Notes: generated from the sequence alone by a model not told the origin. A stretch of 64,000 bases of DNA from Galeruca laticollis (GCA_963921935.1 OY998176.1:52291813-52355812), one strand, 5' to 3'. Counted from the first letter of the stretch, positions 32,374-42,798 are shown. Program-made: numbers and translations.

Positions 32374-33010
32374 TTATTTAGAATCAATGTCACCATTGCA
32401 AATCGTAAACGTACGCTTCTTATTAGTCTTGGTATCTGGGATATGTATCACTAATATATCGTCTTTATCTAATACGTCATCAGTTGACATTCGTGTCAAC
32501 TCAATCGATCTGCACGCTCCAGCAATTCCTATTATAAGTACCACCTATAAGAACATTTGAATTAACCAATATTATTATATTAGCAGTATATATTACCTTG
32601 AACATTAAATAAATCTCATCGGGCGCTTCCAGCAAAAATTTGTTTATATCTTGCCTGTTAAATACATTTGATTTTTTAGGAACGTAACCTTTAGTTTCCT
32701 TTTTTAGAAATGCATATACTTTGGTATATGTTCGAATATCTATGTCATGTTTGGCCAATAGCGATGTTTTAATCATTGAAAAAATTGACCATAAAGTGGA
32801 TGATTTGTATTTTGAAGACAACTCTGACATGTAACTTAAAATAACATTTTCACTGTATCTTTTAATGCTATGCAATGAACACCAATCCATAAAATGATCA
32901 TATCTTTGGTTATATTTTCTCTTCGATTTTTCAGGTGGTAGATTTAATGTAGCCTGTCTTGCTATTTGGGTTATCTCTTCCGGTGTAGAATAGCCGTCAG
33001 ATTCATCCAT
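32374..33010 (-). CDS. Tyrosine-recombinase-like protein, two exons, C-terminally short
   Basis: Exon 1 (33010-32597) starts ATG and encodes a SAM-like core-binding domain (RKYNQRYDHFMDWCSLHSIK, SENVILSYMSELSSKYKSST). A 52-bp intron (32596-32545, GTAATA...TTATAG) joins MFK to VVLIIGIAGACRSIELTR, keeping the frame. Exon 2 ends at TAA, 32374-32376. G-A-C-R-x-x-E-L matches the first catalytic Arg region of phage-type integrases. The His-x-x-Arg, second His and Tyr boxes do not follow, so the roughly 194-residue product would lack recombinase activity. It has no internal stops, unlike everything around it, and lies within the mariner with CCTACAC/GTGTAGG inverted ends. Splicing is inferred. Confidence 0.65.
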
Positions 33011-33129
33011 ATTGTGTAATACACTGTTTTCTATTTTAGTTTTAATGACAAAGAAATAATAAAGCCACAATTTGAAATTTAAAAGTGACAGCCGTCATTT
33101 CTAATAGGGTGCCATCTAGTGTCATTTTT

Positions 33130-33255
33130 GTGAAGTTGTTTTCCCTGCCTAGCCATTCTATGCCATTTTTCTCGCCTAGCCGTGAAAATACCTACTTTCC
33201 CGTCCCGATAGAGTCACGAAAATTGGGTTTTCGAGTAGTGTAGGATAAAAATAAT
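33130..33255. repeat. Right end of the nested recombinase element
   Basis: Reads CTCGCCTAGCCGTGAAAATA and ends GTGTAGGATAAAAAT, the complement of TTTTTATCCTACAC at 32241-32256. Exact element borders and a target duplication could not be fixed. Confidence 0.5.
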
Positions 33256-33311
33256 TATTTCAGGCGAACTGTCAGTTTACTACAATTAGTTTTCTTATTT
33301 CTCTTTGAAAA

Positions 33312-34308
33312 ATGTTGACTTTATCTGAAAAAGGAAAGTGTGTAATAACGTTTGCAGAAACGAAGTCAATTGTGGTGACACAAAGAAGATTTCGAAGAAT
33401 GTTTAATAAACAACCACCCAGTGATAATGCAATAAGAAGTTGGTACCGTCAGTTATGGGACACTTGCTCATCGAAAAAGAGAGCGTAACCAAGACAATTT
33501 ATTAAATAAAGTTGTTCAAGTTCAAGAAGCTGTAAAAGTAAATTCCACAACATAAGTTAGAAAAATGGTTAGCACTACGGGCGTTTCTAGGAGCACACTT
33601 CATAGGATTTTAAAAAAACATTTAAAATTAAAGGTTTACAAATTTCACTTGGTGCAAGAATTGAAAGAGATTGACCATGCCGTGCGCGTTATTTTTTGCC
33701 GCCAAGGTTTAAGATTATTTACAAGAATTAATTACAGAAATATTCTTATTATGTCTGACGAGGCTACTTTCCACCTAAATGGTCAAGTAAATAGACACAA
33801 CTGTCGCATTTGGGGTTCAGAGAACCCTCACAGAACTACTGAATATGTAAGAGATTCACCCAAAGTAACTGTATGGTGTGCCATGAGTTCTTTAATAAAC
33901 CTATCGTTACCGCAGTAAATTATGTAGATATGCTACAACTGTACTTTTTTCCGGAACTTCAGCAAGATAATTTATTACAAACATGTTACTTTCAGCAGGA
34001 TGGTGCAAGTTCACACTATGCAATGATCACTAGAGAACTTTTAAATGAAACATTTGGTGAAAGGTCCAGTGAGGTGGCCACCGCAATCACCTAATTTAAC
34101 GGTACCGGATTTTTTCTTTTGGGGTTACATCAAAGATTGATGTTACAACCCACCTCCTACAGCCTTGGTAGAATTAAAGACAAACATAATAAATGTGATT
34201 GAAACTATTCCTAGAGAGATGTTGATAGCTAGTTTTCGAAACTTAATTAAAAGATGGCGAATGTGTGTAAACGTCCGAGGACATCATTTTGAAAATTTGT
34301 TGCAATAA
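33312..34308 (+). pseudogene. mariner-like transposase, frameshifted
   Basis: ATG at 33312 opens an HTH domain (LSEKGKCVITFAETKS, TQRRFRRMFNKQPPSDNAIR, the DUF4817-like N-terminus) that breaks near 33486. 33565-33918 gives GVSRSTLHRILKKHLKLK, IMSDEATFHLNGQVNRHNCR and VTVWCAMSS. 33873-34094 gives CYFQQDGASSHYAM. The tail after 34094 reads PDFFFWGYIK and ends VRGHHFENLLQ with TAA at 34306-34308. Catalytic Asp residues in SDEATF and QQDGA are visible; the third lies in a broken region (LTVPDFFFW). Related to the transposase at 2100-3183. Confidence 0.87.
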
Positions 34309-35040
34309 TATTTTTTGTTAAATGTCTTTACGTCCAAAATTCTTAATTTTGTTGACATTTTTAAAAAATTGCCTTAGAAAATGCTTAACGTTGTTTAACT
34401 TAAATTTTAAGCCATCATTTCCAGAAAAAGTAGCACAAACTATATATGTTTAGAAAGCTTAAAGATTGGGCTTTGTGTTAGACTAAAAATATACAGGATG
34501 TTCTATTTAAAATAAGAAAGTTGCCCTATCCCTAAAAATAGCTGTGTTAATTTCAGGTCAAACCTGCAATTCGATAAAATATCCCATTATTGAGAAAAAA
34601 ACTTTTATAAATTTCAATAGAACTGGCGAAAACCGCATGTTTCTATTCCTAAAACTGTTTGAGTAATAAGCGATCAAAACCCCGAAAAGTTAAGTGGGAC
34701 ACCCGGTATCATTTGAGCACCATTTGTGTAACTCAAACCCACCTGACTATAATAAGTTTATTAATTGATCCCTAAGCTCAATAACCTCATGCCTTGAAAT
34801 ATAATCGCAAAGAATATCATATAAATAACACTGCTGAACAATTGCCTCGCAAGCCTTTGGACAATTTAATTCTTCTTCAGACGCTAACTGATTCAGACAC
34901 CGAGTGGCCAAGTACGGTGCTGAATTTGCAGGATTTTTAGGATTTTCCCGCCATAATATATTTTACAAGAACTGCTGGATGGCTTAATTTGCACCATTCG
35001 ATACATATTTTTTATATCCGTAACAAGAACATAAATATAT

Positions 35041-35117
35041 GAAATTAACTGTCTCGACCCTTACTTCGTGGAATCTACTCATATTAACTAGAAACCGTGA
35101 GTTTCATTTGAAACACT
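35041..35117 (+). mobile_element. 77-bp Penelope-derived mini-insertion, 13-bp TSD
   Basis: GAAATTAACTGTCTCG...TTTGAAACACT is bounded by AACATAAATATAT at 35028-35040 and 35118-35130. Both halves match the ends of the 730-bp Penelope fragment at 20014-20743, minus its 653-bp middle. Removing it and one duplication restores the BEL RT frame RKYIYVLVTD. Confidence 0.88.
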
Positions 35118-35239
35118 AACATAAATATATTTCCGAAACCTCAAAATAATATCAAATAGTTCCGGCTGTACCGAAAACCCCGAAAGCATAATATCATTTA
35201 AGGAAAGGCCTGTTGAAGTTTTACTACTACTTCAGAGGG

Positions 35240-36235
35240 TAGGTGTGGACTTACTAGGGCCACTACCAAAAACAGTAAAAGGAAGCAAGTACTTAATGGT
35301 AGCTGTGGATTACTTTTACAAGTGGCCAGAAGTGGTACCAACTCCTAACCCAGAGGCTGCAAGTGTTGTTGAAATATTTATGAATATTGTCATCGCAAGA
35401 CACGGAGTGCCATTGGAAGTACATTCCGATCAAGGATGAAAGTTTGAATCAGAATTGTGGACAGAATTAATAAAAATCATTGGGATTAAGAAAACCCGAA
35501 CTAAACCAATGCATCCGATAATATGTAATCGTGACATGTTTCAAGTTCATGTAAAATAATTTTGAATTAGAGGTGGGAGTAGCTGAAGAATAAGTAACGC
35601 TCCTAAATAACTAATGAAAAATTGAAACATGTCGCGATGACGTACTACAATCCATAGTCTGATAGGTTAGTGGAACGTTATTTGTCTTCCAAAACTAACA
35701 AGATTGAGATGAACCGATTCCATCATTCTTCTTATCGTATCAGAGGGCACAGCGTGAATGCACTGACTATACACACTCAATATTGGTCGCAGGTCGAGAA
35801 ATGCAGCTTCCAAGTGGTATCCTCTTTGAAAAACCTCCTCCTTCGTCCCGAAAAGGGGACCAAAGTCTTCCTTAATATGTTGAAGATTTTCAAGAAAAGT
35901 TAGAGAATATTCACGGCTGAAACTAACCAGCGAAAAAATGAATAGACGATTGGATGAAAACCTTAAAGAAAAGATATTTAAATCCATTGATGCAGTTTGG
36001 TTGTACCAGCTCAGAAGAAAGAAACATTTATTTGACTCTGAAACTTCAACGAAATTGGGAGGGTCCCTACCTGGTAGTCAAGAAAATTAACAATCTAATT
36101 TATCGCATTCATCTGACACAAAAAAGTAAACCTAAGGTCGTTCATATCGAGATATTGGTTCGCTATTATGGTGAAGACCCACCTAATTGGTTTCAAGAAG
36201 ACGTCGAAGTCCCTGTTATTCAAGGCGAATAATTT
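35240..36235 (+). pseudogene. Gypsy integrase fragment
   Basis: 35245-35510 encodes MDLLGPLPKTVKGSKYLMVA, VDYFYKWPE and GVPLEVHSDQG (first two catalytic Asps). A small MITE interrupts at the HPQSDG region, which resumes as a degenerate S-D-G-L-V-E-R near 35655. 35954-36232 gives LKLQRNWEGPYLVVKKINNL and SKPKVVHIEILVRYYGEDPP, the C-terminal domain. One stop follows HSDQG. It is a 5'-truncated Gypsy pol of a lineage different from the 8.4-16.5 kb element. Confidence 0.87.
35528..35638. mobile_element. 111-bp MITE in the Gypsy integrase
   Basis: 17-bp terminal inverted repeats (ATCGTGACATGTTTCAA against ATCGCGACATGTTTCAA) with one mismatch. It interrupts the integrase between the M-H-P and Q-S-D-G positions. 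Possible imperfect duplication CATCCGATA / CAATCCATA. Confidence 0.7.
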
Positions 36236-36248
36236 GAGGAGAGGAAGC

Positions 36249-36480
36249 AATGTTAGACCTCTGTTTATGTATATCAGAATGACAGATTGGAAAAGAGGAC
36301 TGAATGGGCGGAGTAGTCATACTCATATGTCAAGGTGACAGTTTATATTTAAAAGAAAAAATTATAATGATCAAGATTTTTCGATTGTGTTTGGGAATGA
36401 CAGTTTTGATGTGTTGTTTTGAGTTTTTAAAAGTCTTTTATTTTGCATGTTGTTAATAAAGTTAATAGTTAATAAAGATA
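36249..36480 (+). repeat. Gypsy 3' LTR (partial or short)
   Basis: The purine tract GAGGAGAGGAAGCAA precedes TGTTAGACC, a standard LTR start 14 bases after the pol stop. AATAAAG motifs near 36457 and 36471 could act as poly(A) signals. No second LTR is available to define the end; SOAT exon sequence starts at 36519. Confidence 0.6.
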
Positions 36481-36518
36481 TAGCAATAGTGTGCTTTCTG
36501 TAAAGTATGGTTACTTAC

Positions 36519-36843
36519 CAAATTCCATTTTCTGTAATATGTTTGAAGATCTGTAGAAACCCACCAGTCCATATAGAACAATCTGTCTCCAAATCCAAGG
36601 GCCTCTCCTAGCGCATTTTGTGTTGAGTGTAATATGATGAAAAATACTGACCATAATATAACAATCGACGGTAACGAGAATTCAATTATAACGATCCCTA
36701 CATCTGTTAGAGTTAATTTGGATTTACATGTGTCTCTGAAAAACGGGGTTGCTATATATTCAAACCAGTATCCGAAAAAAATTATTAAAGCGAATATTTC
36801 AACTAATCTCCAAAATATGAAGCTTCGACTCATTTGGTTGGAT
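36519..36843 (-). CDS. SOAT: Sterol O-acyltransferase (MBOAT), penultimate exon
   Basis: Acceptor AATATTTTTAG precedes 36843 and the donor GTAAGTAA starts at 36518. The first base completes the Arg codon from the exon at 46549, then 108 full codons follow in phase. The protein shows IFWRLVEIFALIIFFGYWFE, hydrophobic membrane spans, HSTQNALGEALGFGDRLFYM and DWWVSTDLQTYYRKWNL. FYMDWWV corresponds to the SOAT hallmark FYxDWWN, here ending in Val instead of Asn. The later W-N, whose Asn is catalytic in SOAT/ACAT enzymes, is kept. No stops. The hallmark change suggests a diverged insect paralogue or a substitution tolerated in this lineage. Confidence 0.92.
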
Positions 36844-37767
36844 CTAAAAATATTAAAAAATATTTTGTAGTCGGTAAAATAATTTCCGTAGGTTGAAAGT
36901 ATCGCACTGTTAGTCTAAGATCCCGATATAAAACGACCTTCACCGAGATGTTTATTTGATTAAACATATTTTATATTTAATTTAATATGTCAATAAATAT
37001 ATTGCATATATAGCCTAGCAAATTTCAGTCCAGGATATGATTAATTAATTATTATAAATTTTTTTTTAATATTTCACTGGTTTGATTATTAAACAAATTC
37101 TATACCAATCGAAAGTATGAAGCCCATAGAATATGCAAACGTTAGGTTGCCTATTCTTTTCCGGTCACAACTCTCAGGTTGCCAGGTATAAACAGGTAAA
37201 TCGATACTAGCATTTTGCACCGGTTTGATTATTGAATTAAAATTACATGACGATAAGATTATTTAATTCTGAACACGGTGGTATAGGGTTGCCTGCGAAA
37301 AACTAGTCCCGAATTCCGGTTGTCGAATTTTAAAAAGTGAAATATTGCTGGGAGTGAATATGTGCGACTGAGAGGTCCCAGCCAACCATCCCATGCGATA
37401 GAATAGGACACAGCATAGCAGCTGTTTGAAGTGCGTCCATTTAAAGAAAGAGGGTGCACATGCTATTTGTTCTCGAAAATGAAAAGGATAGCGATAGACT
37501 CGTATATGCTGTACATCATTTTGGAATAGTTTATTATTAAAATAGAGGAATAGTTATTTAATTTTTTTATCAATTAATTATTTATGTGCGTGTATATTTT
37601 ATGTGACACTAAAGTATATTATACATCTTTAGTGAAAAAGAATGTTATAGTAATACATATATTATACTAATCTTGCAAATTTTAGCTTTATTATTAGAAA
37701 AGAAAATGAAAAACAACAATTAAAAAATAACTTCTGTTTATTGTAATTTTTTTTTAATTCTTAAAAA
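36844..37767. other. SOAT intron, unassigned
   Basis: AT-rich. CGGTTTGATTATT-like sequences recur at 37078 and 37220. A frame at 37259-37459 on the minus strand has no recognisable motif. Confidence 0.4.
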
Positions 37768-37876
37768 TTATTCAGGTTCCGAGTCATCGGACATATAATT
37801 ATGATCCCCAACTTCTGAACCTTCTACGTCATCACTCTCCGTTTCAGTTCTTTCGACAATGTCTTCTATCTTTAAA
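37768..37876 (-). other. Acidic C-terminal ORF fragment
   Basis: The minus strand reads IEDIVERTETESDDVEGSEV, then GDHNYMSDDSEPE and a stop at 37768-37770. It is an acidic tail of unknown origin fused by a sharp junction to the LINE RT at 37877. Possibly the end of another transposon protein. Confidence 0.35.
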
Positions 37877-38749
37877 GGTATCGAAAGCCTTGGACAGATC
37901 TATGAAAATACATAAGCAAGCTTTGTTTTCATTAAAAGATTTGGTAATTCTTGATGTTACAGATAAAATCGCATCTTTAGTTGACGTTCCTTCTCTAAGC
38001 CCAAACTGCTGTTTAGAAAGTATTTCATATTTATCTAGGTACGAAATTAATCGTTTTTGAGAGCCTTTTAAAAGATTTTTGAGATATGAGGTAATAAAGA
38101 AATTGGACGGTAATTTGTAATCGTACTTTTGTTACCTTTTTTATACACTGGGATTATTACTGATTTTTTAAAAGTTGAGGGCCATACGCCCCGTTGAAAG
38201 CACCCTTTAATTAAAAATTTTAATGGTTCAACTATGTACTCCGCGACTGATTTGATTGTTTCCGCTCTAATATTATCTGCTCCAACTGCTTTTTCACTTT
38301 TTAAATCATGGATAATAGTGAGTAACTCATTGGAATCAAGCGGTGTTATAGCAAACGAATTACAGATGCTTTTCCTAGTTGGTACGTAATTTATATCTTT
38401 ATTTTTATTATTATCTAAAGTTGTGCCTATTGTGGCAAATATTTTATTAAATTCATTGGCGATACTTTTTTATCTGTAATTAACTGGTCGCTATCATTGT
38501 AAACAGAATTTGTAGTGTGTTTTGTATTTTCTTTTTACTTATATTATGAACTATGTCCCACAATTTGTTTGGATTATTATGGTTTTTATTGAGCTCCGTG
38601 GTGTAATAGTCGTATTTTCTTTTTGCTATCAAAGAATTAAGTTTATTTTTATTTTTATAAGTTCGGTATTGCGGTTTAAGTAGTAGATTAATGGAACTTT
38701 TTTGTAGCTTTTTAAACATTTTATTTTTTATATTGACAGGTTTTAGCAA
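37877..38749 (-). pseudogene. LINE ORF2: linker and reverse transcriptase, 3'-truncated
   Basis: 38749-38480 is the post-endonuclease linker (LLLKPQYRTYKNKNKLNSLI, NKLWDIVHNISKKK). Broken frames below read ADNIRAETIKSVAEYIVEPL, KKSVIIPVYKKGNKSTITNY followed by RPISLLP, SKQQFGLREGTSTKDAIL and LCIFIDLSKAFDT. The palm motif F/YADD is missing because the element ends at 37877. Confidence 0.82.
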
Positions 38750-39406
38750 TGCGTTGGTGAGCCAGGGTACAATTTTTGTGTGTTTCTTTTTATTAGTCGC
38801 TGTTCAGTACAATTACCAATACTGTTGCTAAGTATAGTCATAAATTTATTGGTTGCAGTATCTACATTGGTTCTACTATAAATTGAATCCCACGTTGTAT
38901 TCTTTAGGACATTGTTTAATTTATTTATGTTAATACTTTCAGCATAATGTTTTTTATTTATACATGATGCGTTCTTTGAGCTTAGCATTTCTTGCAAGAT
39001 ATTAGTTGCATGGTCAGTTATATTCATCTGGATTACTATAGGCACAATTTGATCTATAATGAGTTGTTTTGATTTTATGAATATATGATCCAGACAGGAT
39101 TTTTCTCGTGTGGCAATATTAATTGTGGAGCTATATCCGAACTCATTAAGGGTTTTATTATATTTAGTTGAAATACTATTGCTTTCTAATATATTTATGT
39201 TTAAATCCCCAACGAAAAGGTACATATCTTCATCATTACCAAAAATTGCTTCAAAATAATTTTGCAAACATGTTACAAATGCGGCCACGTTTGTATCGGG
39301 TGACCTGTATGCTGCAGATATAACTACGCTATTACTTTTATTAAGTTGGATTTTAACCTGTAGAACGTTGATATTTGGGTAGGTCTCTTATTTTATAAGT
39401 ATAGTT
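38743..39406 (-). pseudogene. LINE ORF2: endonuclease, C-terminal part
   Basis: Frames read YLFVGDLNINILESN (catalytic D-x-N of the EEP nuclease), KSCLDHIFIKSKQ and MNITDHATNIL (the terminal S/T-D-H). It joins the N-terminal part at 42799-43129 through the RTE target site. Confidence 0.85.
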
Positions 39407-39420
39407 ATAATTACTCTTAA

Positions 39421-42400
39421 CTCTGCTACGCCCGTCCCAAGCCGGGGGCCTTATCACGCAAGAGATAAGGAAAGAGGAGGGTTCGAGGAGTAACACCTCG
39501 AAAAAAAACCTGGGTTCAGCTGGCCCGGCTGATAGCACCCTGTAAGGGCCCCTTATCCAGGGATACGGATGAAGACCACAACGGCAAAGGGAAACCAGCG
39601 GCGGAGGTGGCAACCCCTGCTTTATGGGAAAATGAAGCAACTGGGAAGACAGATCTCGAAAGTCGTAGTGAAGACGGTCTGTCTAGGAGAGGGACACTCC
39701 AAAATCAAAGCCCCGGTCCTCCAGGTTGGGGGTTGAGGCATCGCGCCAACCCCCCGATACTTGTGAAATGTTAACAAGGTTAAAACTTCCAGAAACAAGC
39801 CTCGGAATCGATCGAACAAACGAAGACGACCCAAGCTAAGGAAAAGGTTAAAGAATATTGGTACTTGGAATGTCCAAGGTCTCTCTACAAAGCTGAATGA
39901 TGTCATTTCGGAGCTGAAGAACTCAGATATGGATATAACAGTATTAACGGAAACAAAAAGGAAAGGACAGGGATCAGAAAACTTAGGGCACTACGATCAC
40001 TTTTATTCGGGAATTCCAAAAGATAAAAGGGCCCAACAAGGAGTATCTATACTGGTCCGTAAGAATCTGAGAAGGTATATCACTTCCTGGGAATCAGTAA
40101 ACCAACGTATCATCAAACTCAACTTGTGCCTCTGCGGTAATAAAATCACAATCATAGGAGTATACGCCGTAAGTGAGGATGCCCCAGTAAAAGAAAAGGA
40201 AGAGTTCTATGAACAACTATCTTACGAAATATCAGTAATAGGAACAGCAAGGGAAATTATACTGCTAGGAGACTTCAACGCCAGAACTGGGAGGAAAAAA
40301 CATGATAGAATTATAGGTCAATTCGGAGAAGAGATCCTAAATGATAATGGCATGAGACTCATCAACTTATGTGATCAAAATAATCTCCGAGTAGTAAATG
40401 GCTTTTTTGAACATCGGGAAATACATAAGTTTACCTGGACACAGCACTCTAGAAATCTGAAATCTATCATAGATTATCTAATAGTCAGACAAAACACAAA
40501 ATTAAAAATCCAAGATGTACGAGTGTACAGAGGAGCAACATGCGGAAGTGATCACCACCTCGTTAAAGGCAAAATACGTTCCTATCAATCAGTCAAACGA
40601 GTAAACAATGAAGAGGAAAGAGAGAAAGAACAACAAAGGGCAGAAATCAGATTCAACTTAGACAACTTCAATCATGAAAGCGTAAAAGAACTGTATCGAA
40701 AACGACTGGATGAGAAATTGACCCAAGAAAACTTCGAGAATACAGAACATCAATACACGTATATCAAAGATTGCTTAAAGAGCGCAGCTCAAGAAGCTCT
40801 GGGATTATATGAAACATCCAAACGTAAAAAGCCATACTGGTGGGATGATGAAATCGAAGAAATGATAAATACGAAAAATGATAAACACAAGGTACACCTC
40901 TGCATGAAAACTGACCAAAGCAAGACTGATTATCAAATAGCTCAGAAGAGAGTGCGCACAGCAATAACACAGAAGAAAAATGGAAGCTGGGAGAGGAATT
41001 GTGCTAGAATTAACACATATTTAGGAGGTAGTAAAAGCACCGAAATTTGGAAATTATTAAAATCTCTTCGTCAAGATAACAAAAAAGATATTATCACACC
41101 AGTCACCCTACAAAAATGGGATGAATACTTCGGCAAGCTCCTGACTGAAAATAGAGAAGCATATAAAAAACAAGAGCCCGAACCTCGCATCGAAATAAGA
41201 ACATTAGCATCACCGATTAGGGTCAAGAGTGCAGAAGTTGAACAAATCTGTCAAAATCTGAAGAATAGAAAATCACCAGGCCCTGGAAACATTCCACCAG
41301 AGCTCATCAAATACGGCACAGACAAACTACATAGACAACTTACTAGCCTTTTCCAAAAGTGTCTCAATGGGGAGAATATTCCCGAAGAATGGAGAACATC
41401 CTACATAACAACTATCCATAAAAAAGGTAGCAAAGACATCTGTGACAACTATCGAGAAATCGCCGTCCTAAGTTCTATCTCGAGAGTATACGGAAAGCTG
41501 GTTAAAAGAAAGATCGAAGACGAATATCGCGATATAGAAGCCGAAGAACAGGTCGGGTTCAGAGCAGGAAGATCCACCACCGATCATCTCTTCACAATAA
41601 CGCAGATAATAGAAAAGAAACTGGCACGAAATCAAGTAGTTCACCTACTGTTTGTCGACCTCAAGAAAGCCTACGACAGTATCCCACAAATAAAACTTTG
41701 GGAAGCACTTGAGAAAACGTAACGCTTATAAAGACTGTCCAAGAACTATATAAAAACAATACCAGTAAAATAAAGCAGGGACATGCAATGTCAAAAGGTT
41801 TCAACATCAACAAAGGACTTAAGCAGGGATGCTGCTTATCGCCGACTCTATTCAAAATCTATTTAGAACAAGCTTTGAAGTTGTGGAAAGGGAAGTGTAG
41901 AAATATGGGAATACCATTAAATGATGGCTATACACTATACACGTTATGCTTTGCAGATGATTAAGTTGTCCAGCACAAGATTATGAAGACCTAGAATATA
42001 TGACACGAAAATTAACGGAGGAATATGACAAGTGGGGACTGCAGGTGAACATCAAAAAAACCAAGTATATGTGCGTTGGGGGAGAACAAAGGAATTTACT
42101 TCTAGAACAACAAGAACAGATTAAACACACAAGAAAATACAAATACCTAGGAGTTCACATCACCTGCGAAGGTAGCATGGACGAAGAAATTAGATACCAA
42201 AATAACCTGGGAAGACAGGCAATTAGAAAACTTAACAATATACTGTGGGATAAAACGATATCAAAGGATAACAAACATAAAATTTATAACAGTATAGTTA
42301 AAAGTATCGTCTCCTATGGAAGTGAGGTATGGCCGTTAAAGGAAAATGCACTTAAAATGATAGAAGCCACCGAAATGGATTACTGGAGGCGTGCTGCTGA

Positions 42401-42711
42401 AAAATCGAAGCTGGATAAAGTCAGAAATGAGAAAATCCGAGAAATAATGGGGACTAAACACAATTTAACAGAAGACATCCGAGTTAATCAACTTAGGTGG
42501 TATGGACACGTACAGAGGATGGAACAAACTAGAATACCAAGAAAAGTGCTGGATTGAACGCCATACGGCAGAAGAGGGAGAGGGAGACCTAGGTTGAGTT
42601 GGAGAGAAGGAGTAGAAAAGGACATACAAGCAAGAGAAATAGAGGAAAATCTATGTACCGATCGAGATAGATGGAAGCTGGAAATCAGAAAACGGCGAAG
42701 AACGTTATGAA

Positions 42712-42784
<73 letters not shown>
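39421..42784 (+). mobile_element. RTE-type LINE, 14-bp TSD, (TA)n tail
   Basis: ATAATTACTCTTAA occurs at 39407-39420 and 42785-42798. The element has a G-rich 5' leader (39421-39840), one long ORF, and a TA microsatellite tail (42716-42786), as RTE elements do. Removing it restores the reading frame of the host LINE. Transcription is opposite to SOAT. Confidence 0.92.
39829..42557 (+). pseudogene. RTE endonuclease-reverse transcriptase
   Basis: The frame starts within or before 39829 (KRLKNIGTWNVQGLS, N-terminal EEP motif) and runs to a stop at 41720-41722. The endonuclease shows LTETKRKGQG, IILLGDFNARTG and GSDHHLV. The RT shows RKSPGPGNIPPELIKYG, REIAVLSSISRVYGKLVKRK, EQVGFRAGRSTTDHLF, HLLFVDLKKAYDSIP. 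The next block has QGCCLSPTLFKIYL and CFADD, immediately followed by a TAA (41962-41964). 42000-42557 carries the thumb and a Cys-less C-terminal part (YKYLGVHITCEGSMDEEIRY, LRWYGHVQRME). Two breaks only, so a fairly young copy. Called RTE by overall architecture and tail. Confidence 0.88.

Positions 42785-42786
<2 letters not shown>
42716..42786. repeat. (TA)n microsatellite tail of the RTE element
   Basis: About 70 bp of TA, directly followed by the right target-site duplication. Confidence 0.95.
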
Positions 42787-42791
<5 letters not shown>

Positions 42792-42798
42792 CTCTTAA

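Larger units (their letters stand above)
31570..34706 (+). mobile_element. mariner-like element with TIRs of about 480 bp
   Basis: Starts CCGGGTGTCCCACTCAACTT and ends with its complement. TA duplicated at 31568-31569 and 34707-34708. The inverted repeats extend about 480 bp (31570-32049 against 34229-34706), so the right repeat includes the last codons of the transposase and the left repeat holds an inverted copy of them. A separate element (about 32100-33255) sits between left TIR and transposase. The BEL frame is broken exactly at the TA. Confidence 0.92.
31272..35220 (-). pseudogene. BEL/Pao reverse transcriptase
   Basis: From 35220 the minus strand reads LNDIMLSGFSVQPELFDIIL, then RKYIYVLVTDIKNMYRMVQI (catalytic Asp of RT motif A) once the 77-bp insertion is removed. 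It continues SAPYLATRCLNQLASEEELN, IELRDQLINLL and GGFELHKWCSND, and after the mariner 31569-31272 gives IALLKSVESS, ILVLVWLPVQDILME, TKRLVLSKIAQIFDSVGCVE, KIIMQQIWASKIDWN. The last block is the BEL-specific region after RT (peptidase A17 family annotation). The F/YVDD box is not clear. Confidence 0.85.
26600..35234 (-). mobile_element. BEL/Pao retrotransposon, minus strand, four nested insertions
   Basis: Minus-strand pol fragments run in the correct order from RT (35220) to the C-terminal tail (26638), followed by a polypurine tract and LTR start at about 26607. The frame is interrupted by a 77-bp Penelope mini-insertion (35041-35117), a mariner (31570-34706), an LTR-like insertion (about 29840-31262) and a LINE (26953-28238). 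In three cases the BEL frame reads straight across the gap. The 5' end is missing; a Gypsy fragment abuts at 35235. It lies in the last SOAT intron, in the same direction as SOAT. Confidence 0.88.

Noticed and set aside
35524..35642. tRNA-derived SINE
   Set aside because: No A and B box pair; the sequence has inverted ends like a MITE.
36634..36870. 78-codon plus-strand ORF
   Set aside because: Antisense of the SOAT exon at 36519-36843.
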